Notes: generated by a model from the letters alone, not told the origin. Shown: positions 23,946 through 34,095, numbered from the stretch's first letter. The stretch is 64,000 bases of DNA from Kitasatospora xanthocidica (GCF_014656195.1 NZ_BNBY01000002.1:32351-96350), one strand, 5' to 3'. Made by a program: numbers and translations.

Positions 23946-25346
23946 TCAGCGGCTGCCGACCGCCTGTTTCACCAGCGTCCGCCCGAAGTCCCACATCAGG
24001 CCGTTCCCCCGGTGGGCCTCGTCCATGATGTCGGTGAAGGCGTCCATGAACCGGTCCACGTCCCGCTCGGTGATGATCAGCGGCGGAATCAGCTTGATCA
24101 CCTCCAGGTGGTCCCCGGACACCTGCGTCAGGATCCGGTGCCGCTGCAGCAGCGGGACCACGACCATCTGCGCGAACAGCCCCTTGCGGGCCGCCTGCAG
24201 CGCCGTCCACCCGGTGCGCAGCTTGAGCGACTTGGGCCGTCCGAATTCGATGCCGATCATCAGCCCGCGCCCGCGCACCTCGGCGAGCAGCTCGTACGTG
24301 TCGACCAGCGCGGTCAGCCGCTCGCGGAACTGGTCGCCGACCTTGCGGGCGTTCTCGACCACCTTCTCGTCCCGCATCACCTCCAGGGTCGCCAGCCCGG
24401 CGGCCATGGCCTGGGCGTTGGACCCGAAGCTGGCCGAGTGCACCAGCACCCGGTCCATCGAGGAGTACACCTTCTCGAAGATCCAGCCCTTGCCGAGGGT
24501 CGCCCCGACCGGCACGTACCCGCCGGAGAGCGCCTTGGCCGCGCAGACCAGGTCGGGCAGCACCCCGTCCTCGTGCTGGTAGGCGAAGAACTCGCCGGTG
24601 CGGCCGATCCCGGTCTGCACCTCGTCGCAGATCAGCAGGGCCTTGTGCTCGTGCAGCAGCGCCTGGGCGGCCCGCAGCCAGCCGGGCGGGGGCGCCTGGA
24701 CGCCCTTGCCCTGGATCGGTTCGACGATCAGTGCCGCGACGTCGCCGCGCTTCAGCTCCTTGGCGAGCGCGCCGAGGTCGCCGAGCGGGATGGCGGTGTC
24801 CGGGAGCAGCGGGTCGAAGCCCTTGCGGAAGCCGTTCTCCCCGTTGACCGAGAGCGAGCCGGTGGTGAGCCCGTGGAAGGCGTGGTCGGCGTAGAGGATC
24901 CGGCGGCGCCCGGTGGCGTACCGGGCGAACTTCAGCGCGGTCTCGACCGCTTCCGTCCCGCTGTTGCCGAAGAACACCCGGTCCAGGCCGGGCGCGTACG
25001 AGAGCAGCCGCTCGGCCAGCAGTCCGGGCAGCGGCGAGCAGTCGAAGCGCACCAGGTCCGGCAGGTCCAGGTCCATCACCTGCTGGATCGCGGAGCGCAC
25101 CACCGGGTGGTGGCGCCCCAGCGCGAAGATGCCGAAGCCGGCCAGCATGTCGAGGTACTCGTTGCCCTCGGCGTCGTAGAAGTACGGGCCCTGGGCGCGC
25201 TCGTAGTACTTGTCGAAGCCGATGGTGTGGAGCATCCGGGACAGCTGCGGGTTGAGGTAGCGGCTGTTCAACTCGTAGCGCTCACCGCCGCGTTCGGCGA
25301 GGAGGGCGGCGAGGTCGAAGGCGGGGCGGTCTGGGTCAGCCGGCAT
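23946..25346 (-). CDS. hpnO: Hopanoid-cluster class III aminotransferase (HpnO)
   Basis: A 466-residue PLP enzyme of the class III (acetylornithine/GABA) family. Seen: [28 protein letters not shown] (PLP phosphate site), ADHAFHG, the [15 protein letters not shown] strand with the PLP-contacting Asp, and the Schiff-base Lys in [13 protein letters not shown]. As the last gene of the hopanoid operon it should aminate the aldehyde derived from ribosylhopane to give aminobacteriohopanetriol, as HpnO homologues do. Its ATG lies inside the last codons of dxs (11-base overlap). Followed by a strong terminator. Confidence 0.93.
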   Translation of the reverse strand: MPADPDRPAFDLAALLAERGGERYELNSRYLNPQLSRMLHTIGFDKYYERAQGPYFYDAEGNEYLDMLAGFGIFALGRHHPVVRSAIQQVMDLDLPDLVRFDCSPLPGLLAERLLSYAPGLDRVFFGNSGTEAVETALKFARYATGRRRILYADHAFHGLTTGSLSVNGENGFRKGFDPLLPDTAIPLGDLGALAKELKRGDVAALIVEPIQGKGVQAPPPGWLRAAQALLHEHKALLICDEVQTGIGRTGEFFAYQHEDGVLPDLVCAAKALSGGYVPVGATLGKGWIFEKVYSSMDRVLVHSASFGSNAQAMAAGLATLEVMRDEKVVENARKVGDQFRERLTALVDTYELLAEVRGRGLMIGIEFGRPKSLKLRTGWTALQAARKGLFAQMVVVPLLQRHRILTQVSGDHLEVIKLIPPLIITERDVDRFMDAFTDIMDEAHRGNGLMWDFGRTLVKQAVGSR

Positions 25347-27246
25347 GGCGCGGGTTCGCTCCTCGGGTCGGTAGCAGGTTCTTGGCGAAGACGGCGGCCT
25401 GGGCGGCGACCCCGGTCCCGGTCAGCCCGGCCTCCTCCAGGATCTCCCCGCGCGAGGCGTGCCCGAGGAACTCCTGCGGCAGGCCGAGCACCCGGACCGG
25501 GACGTCCACGTCCGCGTCGCGCAGCGCCTGGGCGATCGCCGAACCGACCCCGCCGGTCCGGCCGTTGTCCTCGACGGTGACCACCAGCCGGTGGGCGGCG
25601 GCCAGTTCGGACAGTGCCGGGTCGACCGGCTTGACCCAGCGCGGGTCGACCACGGTGGCGGTGAAGCCCTCGGCGAGCAGCAGCCGGGCGGCGTCCAGGC
25701 AGGCCGGGGCGGTGGTGCCGACGGCGACCAGCAGGATCTCGGCCGGCCGCCCGGTGCGCAGCAGTACGTCCACGCCGCCGATCCGCTCGACGGCCGGTAC
25801 GGCGGGCCCGATGTTCCCCTTGGGGAAGCGGACGACCGTGGGCCCGTCCTCGACCGCGACGGCTTCGCGCAGCTGGGCGCGCAACTGCTCGGCGTCGCGC
25901 GGGGCGGCCAGCCGCAGGCCCGGGACGACCTGGAGGATCGACATGTCCCACATGCCGTTGTGCGAGGCGCCGTCCGGCCCGGTCACCCCGGAGCGGTCGA
26001 GCACGAAGGTGACGCCCAGCCGGTGCAGGGCGACGTCCATCAGGACCTGGTCGAAGGCCCGGTTGAGGAAGGTGGCGTACACCGCGACCACCGGGTGGAG
26101 CCCGCCGGTGGCCAGCCCGGCGGCGCTGGTGACGGCGTGCTGCTCGGCGATGCCGACGTCGAAGGTCCGCGCCGGGTAGGCCTTGGCGAACGGCGCCAGG
26201 CCCACCGGCTGCAGCATGGCCGCGGTGATCGCGACCAGCTCGGGCCGCTCGGCGCCGAGCGCGAGCAGCTCCTCACCGAAGACCGAGGTCCAGAAGACGC
26301 CGCCGCTGGGCGAGATCGGCAGACAGGTGTACGGGTCGATCGGGTTGACGGCGTGGAAGCGGTCGGCCTCGTCCTGCTCGGCCGGCCGGTAGCCGCGGCC
26401 CTTGACGGTCAGGCAGTGCACGATGACGGGCCCGCCGAAGTTGCGGGCCTGGCGCAGTGCCTGCTCGACCGCGCCCAGGTCGTGGCCGTCGATCGGCCCG
26501 AGGTACTTGAGGCCGAGGTCCTCGAACATGCCCTGCGGGGCGAAGGCGTCCTTGAAGCCCTTCTTGGCGCCGTGCAGCGCGTCGAAGATCGGCTGGCCGA
26601 CCAGCGGGGTGCGTTGCAGCGCCTCCTTGCCGAGAGCGAGGAAGCGCTCGTACCCCTGGGTGGTGCGCAGGGTGGCGAGGTGGTTGGCGAGGCCGCCGAC
26701 GGTCCTGGCGTAGGAGCGCTCGTTGTCGTTGACGACGATGACCAGTGGCCGGTCGCGGGCCTCGGCGATGTTGTTGAGGGCCTCCCAGGCGAGTCCGCCG
26801 GTGAGCGCGCCGTCGCCGATCACCGCGACGGTGTGCCGGTCGTGCTGGCCGAGCAGCTGGGCGGCCTTGGCCAGGCCGTCGGCGTAGGACAGCGCGGTGG
26901 AGGCGTGCGAGTTCTCGACCAGGTCGTGCTCGGACTCGCCGCGCGAGGGGTAGCCGGAGAGCCCGCCGCGCATCCGCAGCTTGGTGAAGTCCTGGCGCCC
27001 GGTGAGCAGTTTGTGCACATAGCTCTGGTGGCCGGTGTCGAAGACGATCCGGTCGTACGGCGAGTCGAAGACCCGGTGCAGCGCGATGGTGAGCTCCACC
27101 ACGCCGAGGTTGGGCCCGAGGTGTCCGCCGGTGCGCGTGACGGCGTCGATCAGGAAGTCGCGGATCTCGTCGGCGAGCAGCGGGAGTTCGGCCGCCGGGA
27201 GCTTGCGCAGCTCGGCCGGCGACGTGACGCGGGAGAGCAGTGACAT
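25336..27246 (-). CDS. dxs: 1-deoxy-D-xylulose-5-phosphate synthase
   Basis: A 636-residue thiamine-diphosphate enzyme that condenses pyruvate with glyceraldehyde 3-phosphate, the entry step of the MEP isoprenoid pathway. Motifs: [18 protein letters not shown], the TPP-binding GDGALTGG ... [20 protein letters not shown], the [10 protein letters not shown] transketolase pyrimidine segment and the [13 protein letters not shown] loop. Length fits the family. It lies inside the hopanoid operon between hpnH and hpnO, boosting C5 precursor supply for squalene. ATG 27246 has GAGGTG upstream. A second dxs elsewhere in the genome is likely but not visible. Confidence 0.96.
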   Translation of the reverse strand: MSLLSRVTSPAELRKLPAAELPLLADEIRDFLIDAVTRTGGHLGPNLGVVELTIALHRVFDSPYDRIVFDTGHQSYVHKLLTGRQDFTKLRMRGGLSGYPSRGESEHDLVENSHASTALSYADGLAKAAQLLGQHDRHTVAVIGDGALTGGLAWEALNNIAEARDRPLVIVVNDNERSYARTVGGLANHLATLRTTQGYERFLALGKEALQRTPLVGQPIFDALHGAKKGFKDAFAPQGMFEDLGLKYLGPIDGHDLGAVEQALRQARNFGGPVIVHCLTVKGRGYRPAEQDEADRFHAVNPIDPYTCLPISPSGGVFWTSVFGEELLALGAERPELVAITAAMLQPVGLAPFAKAYPARTFDVGIAEQHAVTSAAGLATGGLHPVVAVYATFLNRAFDQVLMDVALHRLGVTFVLDRSGVTGPDGASHNGMWDMSILQVVPGLRLAAPRDAEQLRAQLREAVAVEDGPTVVRFPKGNIGPAVPAVERIGGVDVLLRTGRPAEILLVAVGTTAPACLDAARLLLAEGFTATVVDPRWVKPVDPALSELAAAHRLVVTVEDNGRTGGVGSAIAQALRDADVDVPVRVLGLPQEFLGHASRGEILEEAGLTGTGVAAQAAVFAKNLLPTRGANPRHAG

Positions 27247-27358
27247 GGGTACACCTCACGACTCGGAGTGGTGCGGTGATGCCTCCGCCCGACGGGGCGG
27301 AGCCGGCCCGGGCGCGGGGGCCCGGACCGGGGTGCCGACCTGGCGGTCAACTCCCGGC

Positions 27359-28387
27359 TCAGCGGATCTTGTTGCCGCTGACCGTCTCGGTGATGGCGCG
27401 CAGCGACTGCTGCAGCGAGCCCATGGTCGCGAGCACGGCCGTCGGCTCGTAGCCGCAGTGGGCCATGCAGTTGGCGCAGCGCGGGTCCTTGCCGCGGCCG
27501 TACTTGCTCCAGTCGGTCGTCTCGACCAGCTCGCGGTAGGTCTGCACGTAGCCGTCGGCCATCAGGTAGCAGGGCCGCTGCCAGCCGAACAGCGAGTAGT
27601 TGGGGATGCCCCAGGGGGTGCACTCGAAGTCGGCCTTGCCCTCCAGGAAGTCCAGGAAGAGCGGGCTGTGGTTGAGGCGCCAGCGCCGGCGGTTGCCGCC
27701 GGCGAAGGCCTTGCGGAAGAGCTCCCGGGTCTGCTCGACGCCGAGGAAGTGCTCCTGGTCGGGGGCCTTCTCGTAGGCGTAGGCGGGCGAGATCATCATC
27801 TCGTCGACCTTCAGCTCGTCGTTGAGGTAGTCCAGCACCTCGATGACGGTCTGCGGGGTGTCGGTGTTGAAGAAGGTGCTGTTGGTGGTGACCCGGAAGC
27901 CGCGCCGCTTGGCCTCCTTGATGGCGGCCACCGCCTCGTCGAAGGTGCCCTCCTTGGCCACCGACTCGTCGTGCCGCTCGCGCATGCCGTCGATGTGCAC
28001 GGCGAAGGTGAAGTACGGCGAGGGCGTGAACTTGTCCATCTTCTTGCGCAGCAGCAGCGCGTTGGTGCACAGGAACACGTACTTGCGGCGCTCGACCAGC
28101 TGGCGGACGATCTCGTCGATCTGCGGGTGCATCAGCGGCTCGCCGCCGGCGATCGAGACCATCGGCGCACCCGACTCGAGGACCGCGCCGACCGCCTGGG
28201 CGACGGGCATCCGCTGCTTGAGGACGCCCGCCGGGTGCTGGATCTTGCCGCAGCCCTCGCAGGCGAGGTTGCAGGCGAACAGCGGTTCCAGCTCCACGAT
28301 CAGCGGGAACTTGTCCCGTCGTTTGAGCAGCTTCTGCTGCATGAGGTAGGTGCCGACCCGCACGGTCTGGCGCAACGGCATGGCCAT
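27359..28387 (-). CDS. hpnH: Adenosyl-hopene transferase HpnH (radical SAM)
   Basis: A 342-residue radical SAM enzyme. The 4Fe-4S cluster motif is CNLACEGC near residues 40-47, with a SAM-binding SIAGGEPLMHP stretch and a C-terminal Cys group (CANCMAHCGYEP) that marks the HpnH subgroup. It joins the 5'-deoxyadenosyl radical to hopene (diploptene) to give adenosylhopane, the first side-chain step. It starts 2 bases after hpnG, with AGGAGG upstream, and is followed by dxs after 112 bases. Confidence 0.96.
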   Translation of the reverse strand: MAMPLRQTVRVGTYLMQQKLLKRRDKFPLIVELEPLFACNLACEGCGKIQHPAGVLKQRMPVAQAVGAVLESGAPMVSIAGGEPLMHPQIDEIVRQLVERRKYVFLCTNALLLRKKMDKFTPSPYFTFAVHIDGMRERHDESVAKEGTFDEAVAAIKEAKRRGFRVTTNSTFFNTDTPQTVIEVLDYLNDELKVDEMMISPAYAYEKAPDQEHFLGVEQTRELFRKAFAGGNRRRWRLNHSPLFLDFLEGKADFECTPWGIPNYSLFGWQRPCYLMADGYVQTYRELVETTDWSKYGRGKDPRCANCMAHCGYEPTAVLATMGSLQQSLRAITETVSGNKIR

Positions 28388-28389
28388 GG

Positions 28390-29142
28390 CTAGCTCGCCT
28401 CCTGTGGGAGCGTCGCGGATGTGGGGTGGTTCAGGGCGTCGGAGCCGGGGTGGTTCATGGCCTCGGGGCCGGGGTGGTTCAGGGCGTCGGAGCCGGGGTG
28501 GTCCGGGACGTCGGAGCCGGGTGCGCGCTCCTGCCGGTACCAGTCGACCAGGGCGGGCACCGCGGCCCGCAGGGTCCGCCAGGCGCGCACCCCGGCCGGG
28601 AGGGTGCCGGGCCGCAGCAGTTCGTGCTCGGGGGTGTCGACGACCACCCGCAGGACGGCGGCGGGCAGCGCCGGCCGCACCTCCCGCAGGGCGGCCAGCA
28701 CGGCGGCGGCCTCCATGTCGACGGCGAGCGCGCCCTGCAGGTGCAGAGCCCGCCGCTCGATGCCGCGCACCACGTGGTCGGCGGTGTGGTGCACCCCGGT
28801 GTGCACGGTGAGGCCGCGTTCCTTCAGCGCCCGGGTGAGCTCCGGCCCGGAGCCGACCGGGTAGAGGTGGCCCTCGGCGTCGCGGACCCCGTCGGCCGCG
28901 ACGACGTCGCCGGGCAGCACGCCCGGTCCGAGCGCGGCGCCGAACCCGGCCACCACGACCGCGCCGTAGCCGCCGGGGGCGGAGCCGAGCAGCCGCCTGA
29001 CGGTCAGCCCGGCGCGCCGCCGGCCGACCCCGGTGCGCACCAGCACCGGGGATCCGCCGGGCGCGCCGCGCCAGTCACCGCCGCGCAGGGCCCAGACCTC
29101 GGGGCCCAGTGCGCAGAGCACCAGCAGGGGGGCGGTGGTCAC
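28390..29142 (-). CDS. hpnG: Hopanoid-associated phosphorylase HpnG with an octapeptide-repeat tail
   Basis: A 250-residue nucleoside-phosphorylase-fold protein. The core shows VVVAGFGAALGPGVLPGDVV and the purine-site segment LAVDMEAAAVLAAL. HpnG removes adenine from adenosylhopane to give phosphoribosylhopane. GTG 29142 overlaps the shc stop by 4 bases. The last 35 or so residues are four degenerate octapeptides of the GSDALNHP type, encoded by 24-bp DNA repeats; the catalytic fold ends before them. The tail is unlikely to be needed for catalysis. Confidence 0.93.
   Translation of the reverse strand: MTTAPLLVLCALGPEVWALRGGDWRGAPGGSPVLVRTGVGRRRAGLTVRRLLGSAPGGYGAVVVAGFGAALGPGVLPGDVVAADGVRDAEGHLYPVGSGPELTRALKERGLTVHTGVHHTADHVVRGIERRALHLQGALAVDMEAAAVLAALREVRPALPAAVLRVVVDTPEHELLRPGTLPAGVRAWRTLRAAVPALVDWYRQERAPGSDVPDHPGSDALNHPGPEAMNHPGSDALNHPTSATLPQEAS
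28423..28518. repeat. Four in-frame 24-bp tandem repeats at the hpnG 3' end
   Basis: Units start at 28423, 28447, 28471 and 28495. The first and third are identical, the second and fourth differ at a few bases. They encode GSDALNHP-like octapeptides in the HpnG tail, a likely slippage-prone site. Confidence 0.93.
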
Positions 29143-31217
29143 CGCGCCGCCCCGATCGCCGGGGTCCCGCTCGGTTCGGCCGTCGCCGGGCCGCCGTGGA
29201 GGTAGCGGCCGAGCGCGGTGACCGGGAAGACCAGCCGGTAGAGGTGGTAGTTGATGGAGAAGTCCCAGGGGAAGCCGGTGCCGGTGAACTGCGGTTCGTC
29301 CCAGGTGCCCTCGGGCAGCTGGGTGCGGACCAGCCAGTCCACGCCGCGCTCGACCGCCGGGTTGGCCCGGCCGTCCGGGCCCTCGCCGGCCGCGAGCAGC
29401 GCCATCAGCGCCCACGCGGTCTGCGAGGCGGTGGAGTCGCCGCGACCGGCCCAGCGCGCCGGGTCGTCGTAGGAGCGCATGTCCTCGCCCCAGCCGCCGT
29501 CGGCGTTCTGCCGGTCCTCCAGCCAGCGCACCGCCCGGCGGATCGCCGGGTGCTCGTCCGGGACGCCGGCCGCCACCAGGGCGGGCAGCACCGAGCCGGT
29601 GCCGTAGATGTAGTTGGTGCCCCAGCGGCCGAACCAGGAGCCGTCCGCCTCCTGGTTGCGCAGCAGCCACTCGATGCCGCGCCGGGTCCGCGGGTCGCGG
29701 GCGCGGCCGGTCTCCGCGAGCATCTCCACCACGTGGGCGGTGACGTCGGCGGAGGGCGGGTCGACCACCTCGCCGAAGTCGCAGAACGGCAGCTTGTTGG
29801 GGAGCGTGCTGGTGTTGTCGACGTCGAAGGCGCCCCAGGCGCCGTTCTTGGACTGCATGCCGAGGTTCCACAGCACGCCGCGGTCCACCGCCGCGTCGAC
29901 CTTGGCCTGGTCGGGGTGGGCCACCCGGCGCAGGGCCAGGACCACTTCGGCGGTGTCGTCGATGTCGGGGTAGGTGTCGTTCTCGAACTCGAAGGCCCAG
30001 CCGCCGGCGGGCAGCCCGGGCCGCTGGACGGACCAGTCGCCCCGCTTGCGGATCTCCTCGCCGAGCATCCAGTCGACGGCGGAGACCAGCGCGGGGTGGT
30101 CGGCCGGCATCCCGGCGTCGGCCAGCGCGATGGTGGCCAGGCAGGTGTCCCAGACCGGGGACTGGCAGGCCTCCATCCACCGCATGCCGTCCTCGGTGTG
30201 CACGGTGAAGCGGTCGAAGGAGGAGAGCCCGGCCTGCATCACCGGGTGCTCCAGTTCGTAGCCCTCCAGGTGCAGGGCGATCAGCGAGTAGACGGCGGGC
30301 GGCTGGATGCCGCCCCAGCAGCCGTCGGCCTCCTGCCGTTCGACGATCCAGCGGCAGGCCTGGGAGACGGCCAGTCGGCGCAGCGGGCGGAAGGCCCGGC
30401 GGTGGTAGGCGTGCAGCACCCGGTCGAGGCGCTCGAAGAGGCCGTCCCAGGTGGTGGCGGGGGCGAGCGGCCGTTCGGGGCAGGGGTCGTCCGGGTCGGT
30501 GTGCAGCTCGGTGAGCGGGAAGGGCGCCGGGCGGACGGGGCGGTGGGAGGAGACGACGGTCAGTGGGACGATGGTCTGCCGGGCCCAGCAGCCGAAGGCG
30601 TAGATGTTCAGCGGCAGCCACTTGGGCAGGAAGATGATCTCGGGCGGCATCTCGGGCAGCCGGTCCCACGGCCACCAGCCGAACAGCGCGAGCCAGATCC
30701 GGGTGAACACCCGGGCGGCCGCGATGCCGCCGGCGGAGCGGACGTAGCGGGCGGCGGCCAGCATGTGCGGGGCGTCGGGGTCGTCGCCGGCCAGCTTGAG
30801 CGCGACGTACGCCTCGACGGTGGTGGAGAGTTCGGCGGGACCGCCGTGGAAGGTGGCCCAGGTACCGTCCTCACGCTGCTGGGAGCGGATCCAGTCGGCG
30901 GTGGCGTTCGTCTGTTCCTCGGTGCGGATCCCGAGGAACTGTCGGAGCAGTAAATCCTCGGCGTCCATGGTGACGTTGGTCTCCAGGTCGCCCTTCCACC
31001 AGCCCTCGGAGGACTGCAGCGAGAGCAGGTGGGTGGTGGCGCGGGCCAGGGCCTCCCGCGCGTCGGCCGGTCCGTGGTCCGCCTCACCGGCCGACAGCCG
31101 GTCGGTGTCCTCGGGCTGCCACCGCCCCGCGCCCAGCAGGGCCGGGGGGCGGTCGCCCACCGCGACCGGCTCGGGATCGTACTCAGGGTCGAGCCGGCCG
31201 TCCGCGGTTGCTGTCAA
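29139..31217 (-). CDS. shc: Squalene-hopene cyclase
   Basis: A 692-residue terpene cyclase. The catalytic acid motif is DIDD at residues 418-421 (the general DxDD), and several QW motifs (for example QSSEGWW, QREDGTW, QEADGSWFGRWG, QNADGGW) stabilise the alpha-barrel. It protonates squalene and forms the pentacyclic hopene at the membrane surface. The start is a TTG at 31217 with GAGGTGACG upstream, 7 bases after the polyprenyl synthase stop. Length agrees with bacterial cyclases. Confidence 0.96.
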   Translation of the reverse strand: MTATADGRLDPEYDPEPVAVGDRPPALLGAGRWQPEDTDRLSAGEADHGPADAREALARATTHLLSLQSSEGWWKGDLETNVTMDAEDLLLRQFLGIRTEEQTNATADWIRSQQREDGTWATFHGGPAELSTTVEAYVALKLAGDDPDAPHMLAAARYVRSAGGIAAARVFTRIWLALFGWWPWDRLPEMPPEIIFLPKWLPLNIYAFGCWARQTIVPLTVVSSHRPVRPAPFPLTELHTDPDDPCPERPLAPATTWDGLFERLDRVLHAYHRRAFRPLRRLAVSQACRWIVERQEADGCWGGIQPPAVYSLIALHLEGYELEHPVMQAGLSSFDRFTVHTEDGMRWMEACQSPVWDTCLATIALADAGMPADHPALVSAVDWMLGEEIRKRGDWSVQRPGLPAGGWAFEFENDTYPDIDDTAEVVLALRRVAHPDQAKVDAAVDRGVLWNLGMQSKNGAWGAFDVDNTSTLPNKLPFCDFGEVVDPPSADVTAHVVEMLAETGRARDPRTRRGIEWLLRNQEADGSWFGRWGTNYIYGTGSVLPALVAAGVPDEHPAIRRAVRWLEDRQNADGGWGEDMRSYDDPARWAGRGDSTASQTAWALMALLAAGEGPDGRANPAVERGVDWLVRTQLPEGTWDEPQFTGTGFPWDFSINYHLYRLVFPVTALGRYLHGGPATAEPSGTPAIGAAR

Positions 31218-31224
31218 CGTAACG

Positions 31225-32538
31225 TCACCTCTCTCGTACCACCACGAATTCGGCGAGTGCGACGAAGTGCTGGCGCACCTCGTCGGACATGGGCACCTCG
31301 TCCAGGGCGGCGAGGGCAGTCGTGTGCTGGCGGCGGGCCTCCTCCTGGGTCCAGGCGCGGCCGCCGGCCTCCTCGATCAGCGCGGCCCGGGCGGCGAGCT
31401 CGGGCTCGCTCTCCTCCCCGCGCCCCTTCGGGTCGGCCAGCTGCTCGGCGAGCCGGCGCGAGGACGGGCCGCCCTCGGCCAGCGCGGCGGCGACCGGCAG
31501 GGACTTCTTGCGCTGGCGCAGGTCGCCCCAGTGCGGCTTGCCGGTGACCTCGGTGGCACCCCAGATGCCGAGCAGGTCGTCCACCGCCTGGAAGGCCAGC
31601 CCCAGGTGGTGGCCGTAGCGCTGGAGGGAGTCGGAGACCTTGTCGTCGGCCCCGGCCAGGACCGCGCCGATCGCCGAGGCGGCGGCCAGCAGGGCCGCCG
31701 TCTTCCCGCCCTCCATCTCCAGGCACTCCGCGACGGTCACGCTGTCGCGCTGTTCGAAGGCGACGTCCATGGCCTGGCCGTCGATCAGCCGACGGGTCGC
31801 CGTGGTGAGCAGCCGGACGGCGCGCGCGGCGTCGGTGGGGCTCGCGCCGCCGGTCACCGCGGCGTCGAGCAGCACCTCCGTGCCGAGCGTCGCCAGGGCG
31901 TCGCCGACCAGGATCGCCTGGGCCGGTCCGAAGACCGTCCAGGCGGTGGCCCGGTGCCGCCGGGTCTCGTCACCGTCCATCAGATCATCATGGAGCAGGG
32001 AGAAGTTGTGCACCAGTTCAACAGCGACCCCACCGGGCACGCCCACCTCGGCCGCCGCGCCGGTGGCCTGGGCGGACAGCAGCGCCAGCGCGGGGCGCAC
32101 GGCCTTTCCGCCGTCCCCGGCGACCGGCGTGCCGTCCCGGTCGATCCAGCCGAAGTGGTAGGCCGCGACCGTGTCCATCGGTGCGGCCAAACGGGCGACG
32201 GCGGCCCGAAGCGGCGGGGTGCAGAGCGTACGGCTGCGGGTGAGCAGCTCCGGCACCGAGACCGGTTCGGCGTGCGCCGTGCCTCCGACGGCGAAGCCGG
32301 TGCGTGACTCCACGTGTGTTCCCTCTCCCTCGTGGGGCCGGACCGCACGGGGCGGCCGGGTGCCGTCGGTGCGGCTGGTGTCGATTCGAGTGGTGCCGGT
32401 GCCGAGGGTGTCGGTACGGCCGGTGGGGCCGGTCCCGTCGAGTCCGTCGGTCCCGTCGGTTCCGTGGAAGGCGCTGATGCGCTCGACGGTACGCCCGATG
32501 GCTCTGGCGGGCTCTCCGGCGGCGCGGCCCGCCGTCAC
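31225..32538 (-). CDS. Polyprenyl (farnesyl-type) diphosphate synthase of the hopanoid cluster
   Basis: A trans-prenyltransferase. The first Asp-rich motif is LLHDDLMDGDETRRH and the second is AVDDLLGIWG, the actinobacterial variant; GGKAVRPALALLSAQ binds IPP. It should make FPP for squalene. Two starts are possible. GTG 32538 overlaps the hpnE stop by 4 bases and gives 437 residues with a TDG-rich disordered head; third codon positions in this head are nearly all G or C, which supports translation. GTG 32313 has a strong GGGAGAGGGA site and gives the usual 362 residues. I list the longer form; both may be used. Confidence 0.8.
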   Translation of the reverse strand: MTAGRAAGEPARAIGRTVERISAFHGTDGTDGLDGTGPTGRTDTLGTGTTRIDTSRTDGTRPPRAVRPHEGEGTHVESRTGFAVGGTAHAEPVSVPELLTRSRTLCTPPLRAAVARLAAPMDTVAAYHFGWIDRDGTPVAGDGGKAVRPALALLSAQATGAAAEVGVPGGVAVELVHNFSLLHDDLMDGDETRRHRATAWTVFGPAQAILVGDALATLGTEVLLDAAVTGGASPTDAARAVRLLTTATRRLIDGQAMDVAFEQRDSVTVAECLEMEGGKTAALLAAASAIGAVLAGADDKVSDSLQRYGHHLGLAFQAVDDLLGIWGATEVTGKPHWGDLRQRKKSLPVAAALAEGGPSSRRLAEQLADPKGRGEESEPELAARAALIEEAGGRAWTQEEARRQHTTALAALDEVPMSDEVRQHFVALAEFVVVRER

Positions 32539-33968
32539 CTGGGCCACCTCCCGTCGCCGCGGTCCACCGGCACCCGGGTGCCGGCCGCGGCGAGCGCGGC
32601 GTCGGCGGCGGCGTGGCCGCTGCGCACGGCGCCCTCCATGGTCGCGGGCCAGCCGGTGGCCGTCCACGAGCCGGCCAGCAGCAGGCCGGGGACGGAGGTG
32701 CGGGCCGACGGGCGCAGCGCGCCGCTGCCCGGGGCCGGGTCGAAGGTCGCGGTGCGCTCCCGGGTGACGAAGAAGTCCAGCACCTCGGCCCCGGCCGCGG
32801 CCGGCAGCAGCCGCTCCAGCTCGGGCAGGTAGCGGCGGCGCAGCTCGGCGACCGGGAGGTCGATCTCGTCCTGCACGGCGGACTGCGAGAGCGCCAGGTA
32901 CTGGGCGCCCGGGTGGGCGCGGCCGAGCTCGGTGGCGGCCAGGCCGGAGTGCGCGGTGCGGTCGAAGACCCACTGGACCGGGGAGCCGAGGGCGGCGAAG
33001 AACGGCTGCCGCACCAGCGTGCGGTCGTAGATCACGTGCACGTTGAGGATCGGCGCGGTGCCGAACCCGGCGAGCCGCTCCTGCCCCTGGATCGCGTTCG
33101 GCGGCAGCAGGGCGGCCGCGCTGTCCTGGGCGCCGGCCAGGACGACGGTGTCCGCGGTGAGCGGCTCCCCCTCCTCCAGGAGGACGGCGTGCTGCGGCGC
33201 GGCCGGCTTGAGCTCCGCCACCCGGGTGCGCAGCAGCACCTTCACGCCGGCGCGCTCCAGCTCGGCGAGCGCCCGGTCGTGGTGGATCGCGCCCAGCGGG
33301 GCGGCGGCGATGCCGATGTCGGAGGCCCCCGGGTCGGAGAGCAGGCCGGTCTGGAACACCTTGGCGGCGAGCGCCATCGACACCTGGTCGGCCCGGGCGT
33401 TCAGGGTGGCGACGCCGACCAGGTCCCACAGGGCCGCCTGGGTGGCGGCGTTCTGCCCGTTCCGGCGCAGCCAGTCACCGAAGGAGATCCGGTCCAGCGC
33501 CGGGTCGTCGAGGTCCAGCCCCTTCAGGGCGAGCGCGCCGCGGACCACCCGGGCCCGGTCCACCGGGGACAGGTGCGGGTAGCGGGCGAGGCTGCCGGCC
33601 AGGTGCAGCGGGACGGGCAGGCCGGCCCGCCGCAGCCGCCCGAGGGTGCGCACCGGCGCGCTCTCGGGCCCGGTGACGGAGAGCACCGGGACGTCCAGCC
33701 GGTCCTGCAGGTGGACCAGCCGGCCGGCGCCGAGCCGCTCCAGCAGGCCGCGGTAGGCGGTGCAGCAGCGCAGGTAGACGTGCTGGCCGTTGTCGACGGT
33801 GAGGTCACCGCGCCGGAAGGAGAACGCCAGGCCGCCGAGCCGGGGCCGCCCCTCGACGAGGGTGACCCGGTGGCCCGCCTCGGCCAGGCGCAGCGCGGCG
33901 GTGATCCCGGCCAGACCCCCGCCGACCACGACGGACGCCGGGCGCGCGGCATCGGCTCGCCCGGTCAT
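32535..33968 (-). CDS. hpnE: Squalene-forming FAD-dependent desaturase/reductase HpnE
   Basis: A 477-residue flavoprotein of the phytoene-desaturase family. The N-terminal FAD motif is VVVGGGLAGITAALRLAEAG with the VEGRPRLGG dinucleotide continuation; the C-terminal FAD contact lies in LLLAGSWTATGWPATMEGAV. HpnE reduces hydroxysqualene, made by HpnC, to squalene with reduced flavin. Start MTGRADAARP at 33968, 127 bases after hpnD. Its stop overlaps the polyprenyl synthase GTG by 4 bases. Confidence 0.95.
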   Translation of the reverse strand: MTGRADAARPASVVVGGGLAGITAALRLAEAGHRVTLVEGRPRLGGLAFSFRRGDLTVDNGQHVYLRCCTAYRGLLERLGAGRLVHLQDRLDVPVLSVTGPESAPVRTLGRLRRAGLPVPLHLAGSLARYPHLSPVDRARVVRGALALKGLDLDDPALDRISFGDWLRRNGQNAATQAALWDLVGVATLNARADQVSMALAAKVFQTGLLSDPGASDIGIAAAPLGAIHHDRALAELERAGVKVLLRTRVAELKPAAPQHAVLLEEGEPLTADTVVLAGAQDSAAALLPPNAIQGQERLAGFGTAPILNVHVIYDRTLVRQPFFAALGSPVQWVFDRTAHSGLAATELGRAHPGAQYLALSQSAVQDEIDLPVAELRRRYLPELERLLPAAAGAEVLDFFVTRERTATFDPAPGSGALRPSARTSVPGLLLAGSWTATGWPATMEGAVRSGHAAADAALAAAGTRVPVDRGDGRWPR

Positions 33969-34095
33969 CGGCCCTCCCCCTCGCAGTCGCCGGACCGCCG
34001 GGAGGCGGTCGCTGAAGCCGTTACTCGCACGGTCAACACGGAACTACCCGCACGTGATTCCCCGCTGACACAGCGTGACAGAACTGCGGCGAGAA

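Noticed and set aside
28390..30675. 761-codon open frame joining hpnG with sequence over shc
   Set aside because: The upstream part is antiphase to shc; the GTG at 29142 with a 4-base overlap starts the real hpnG.
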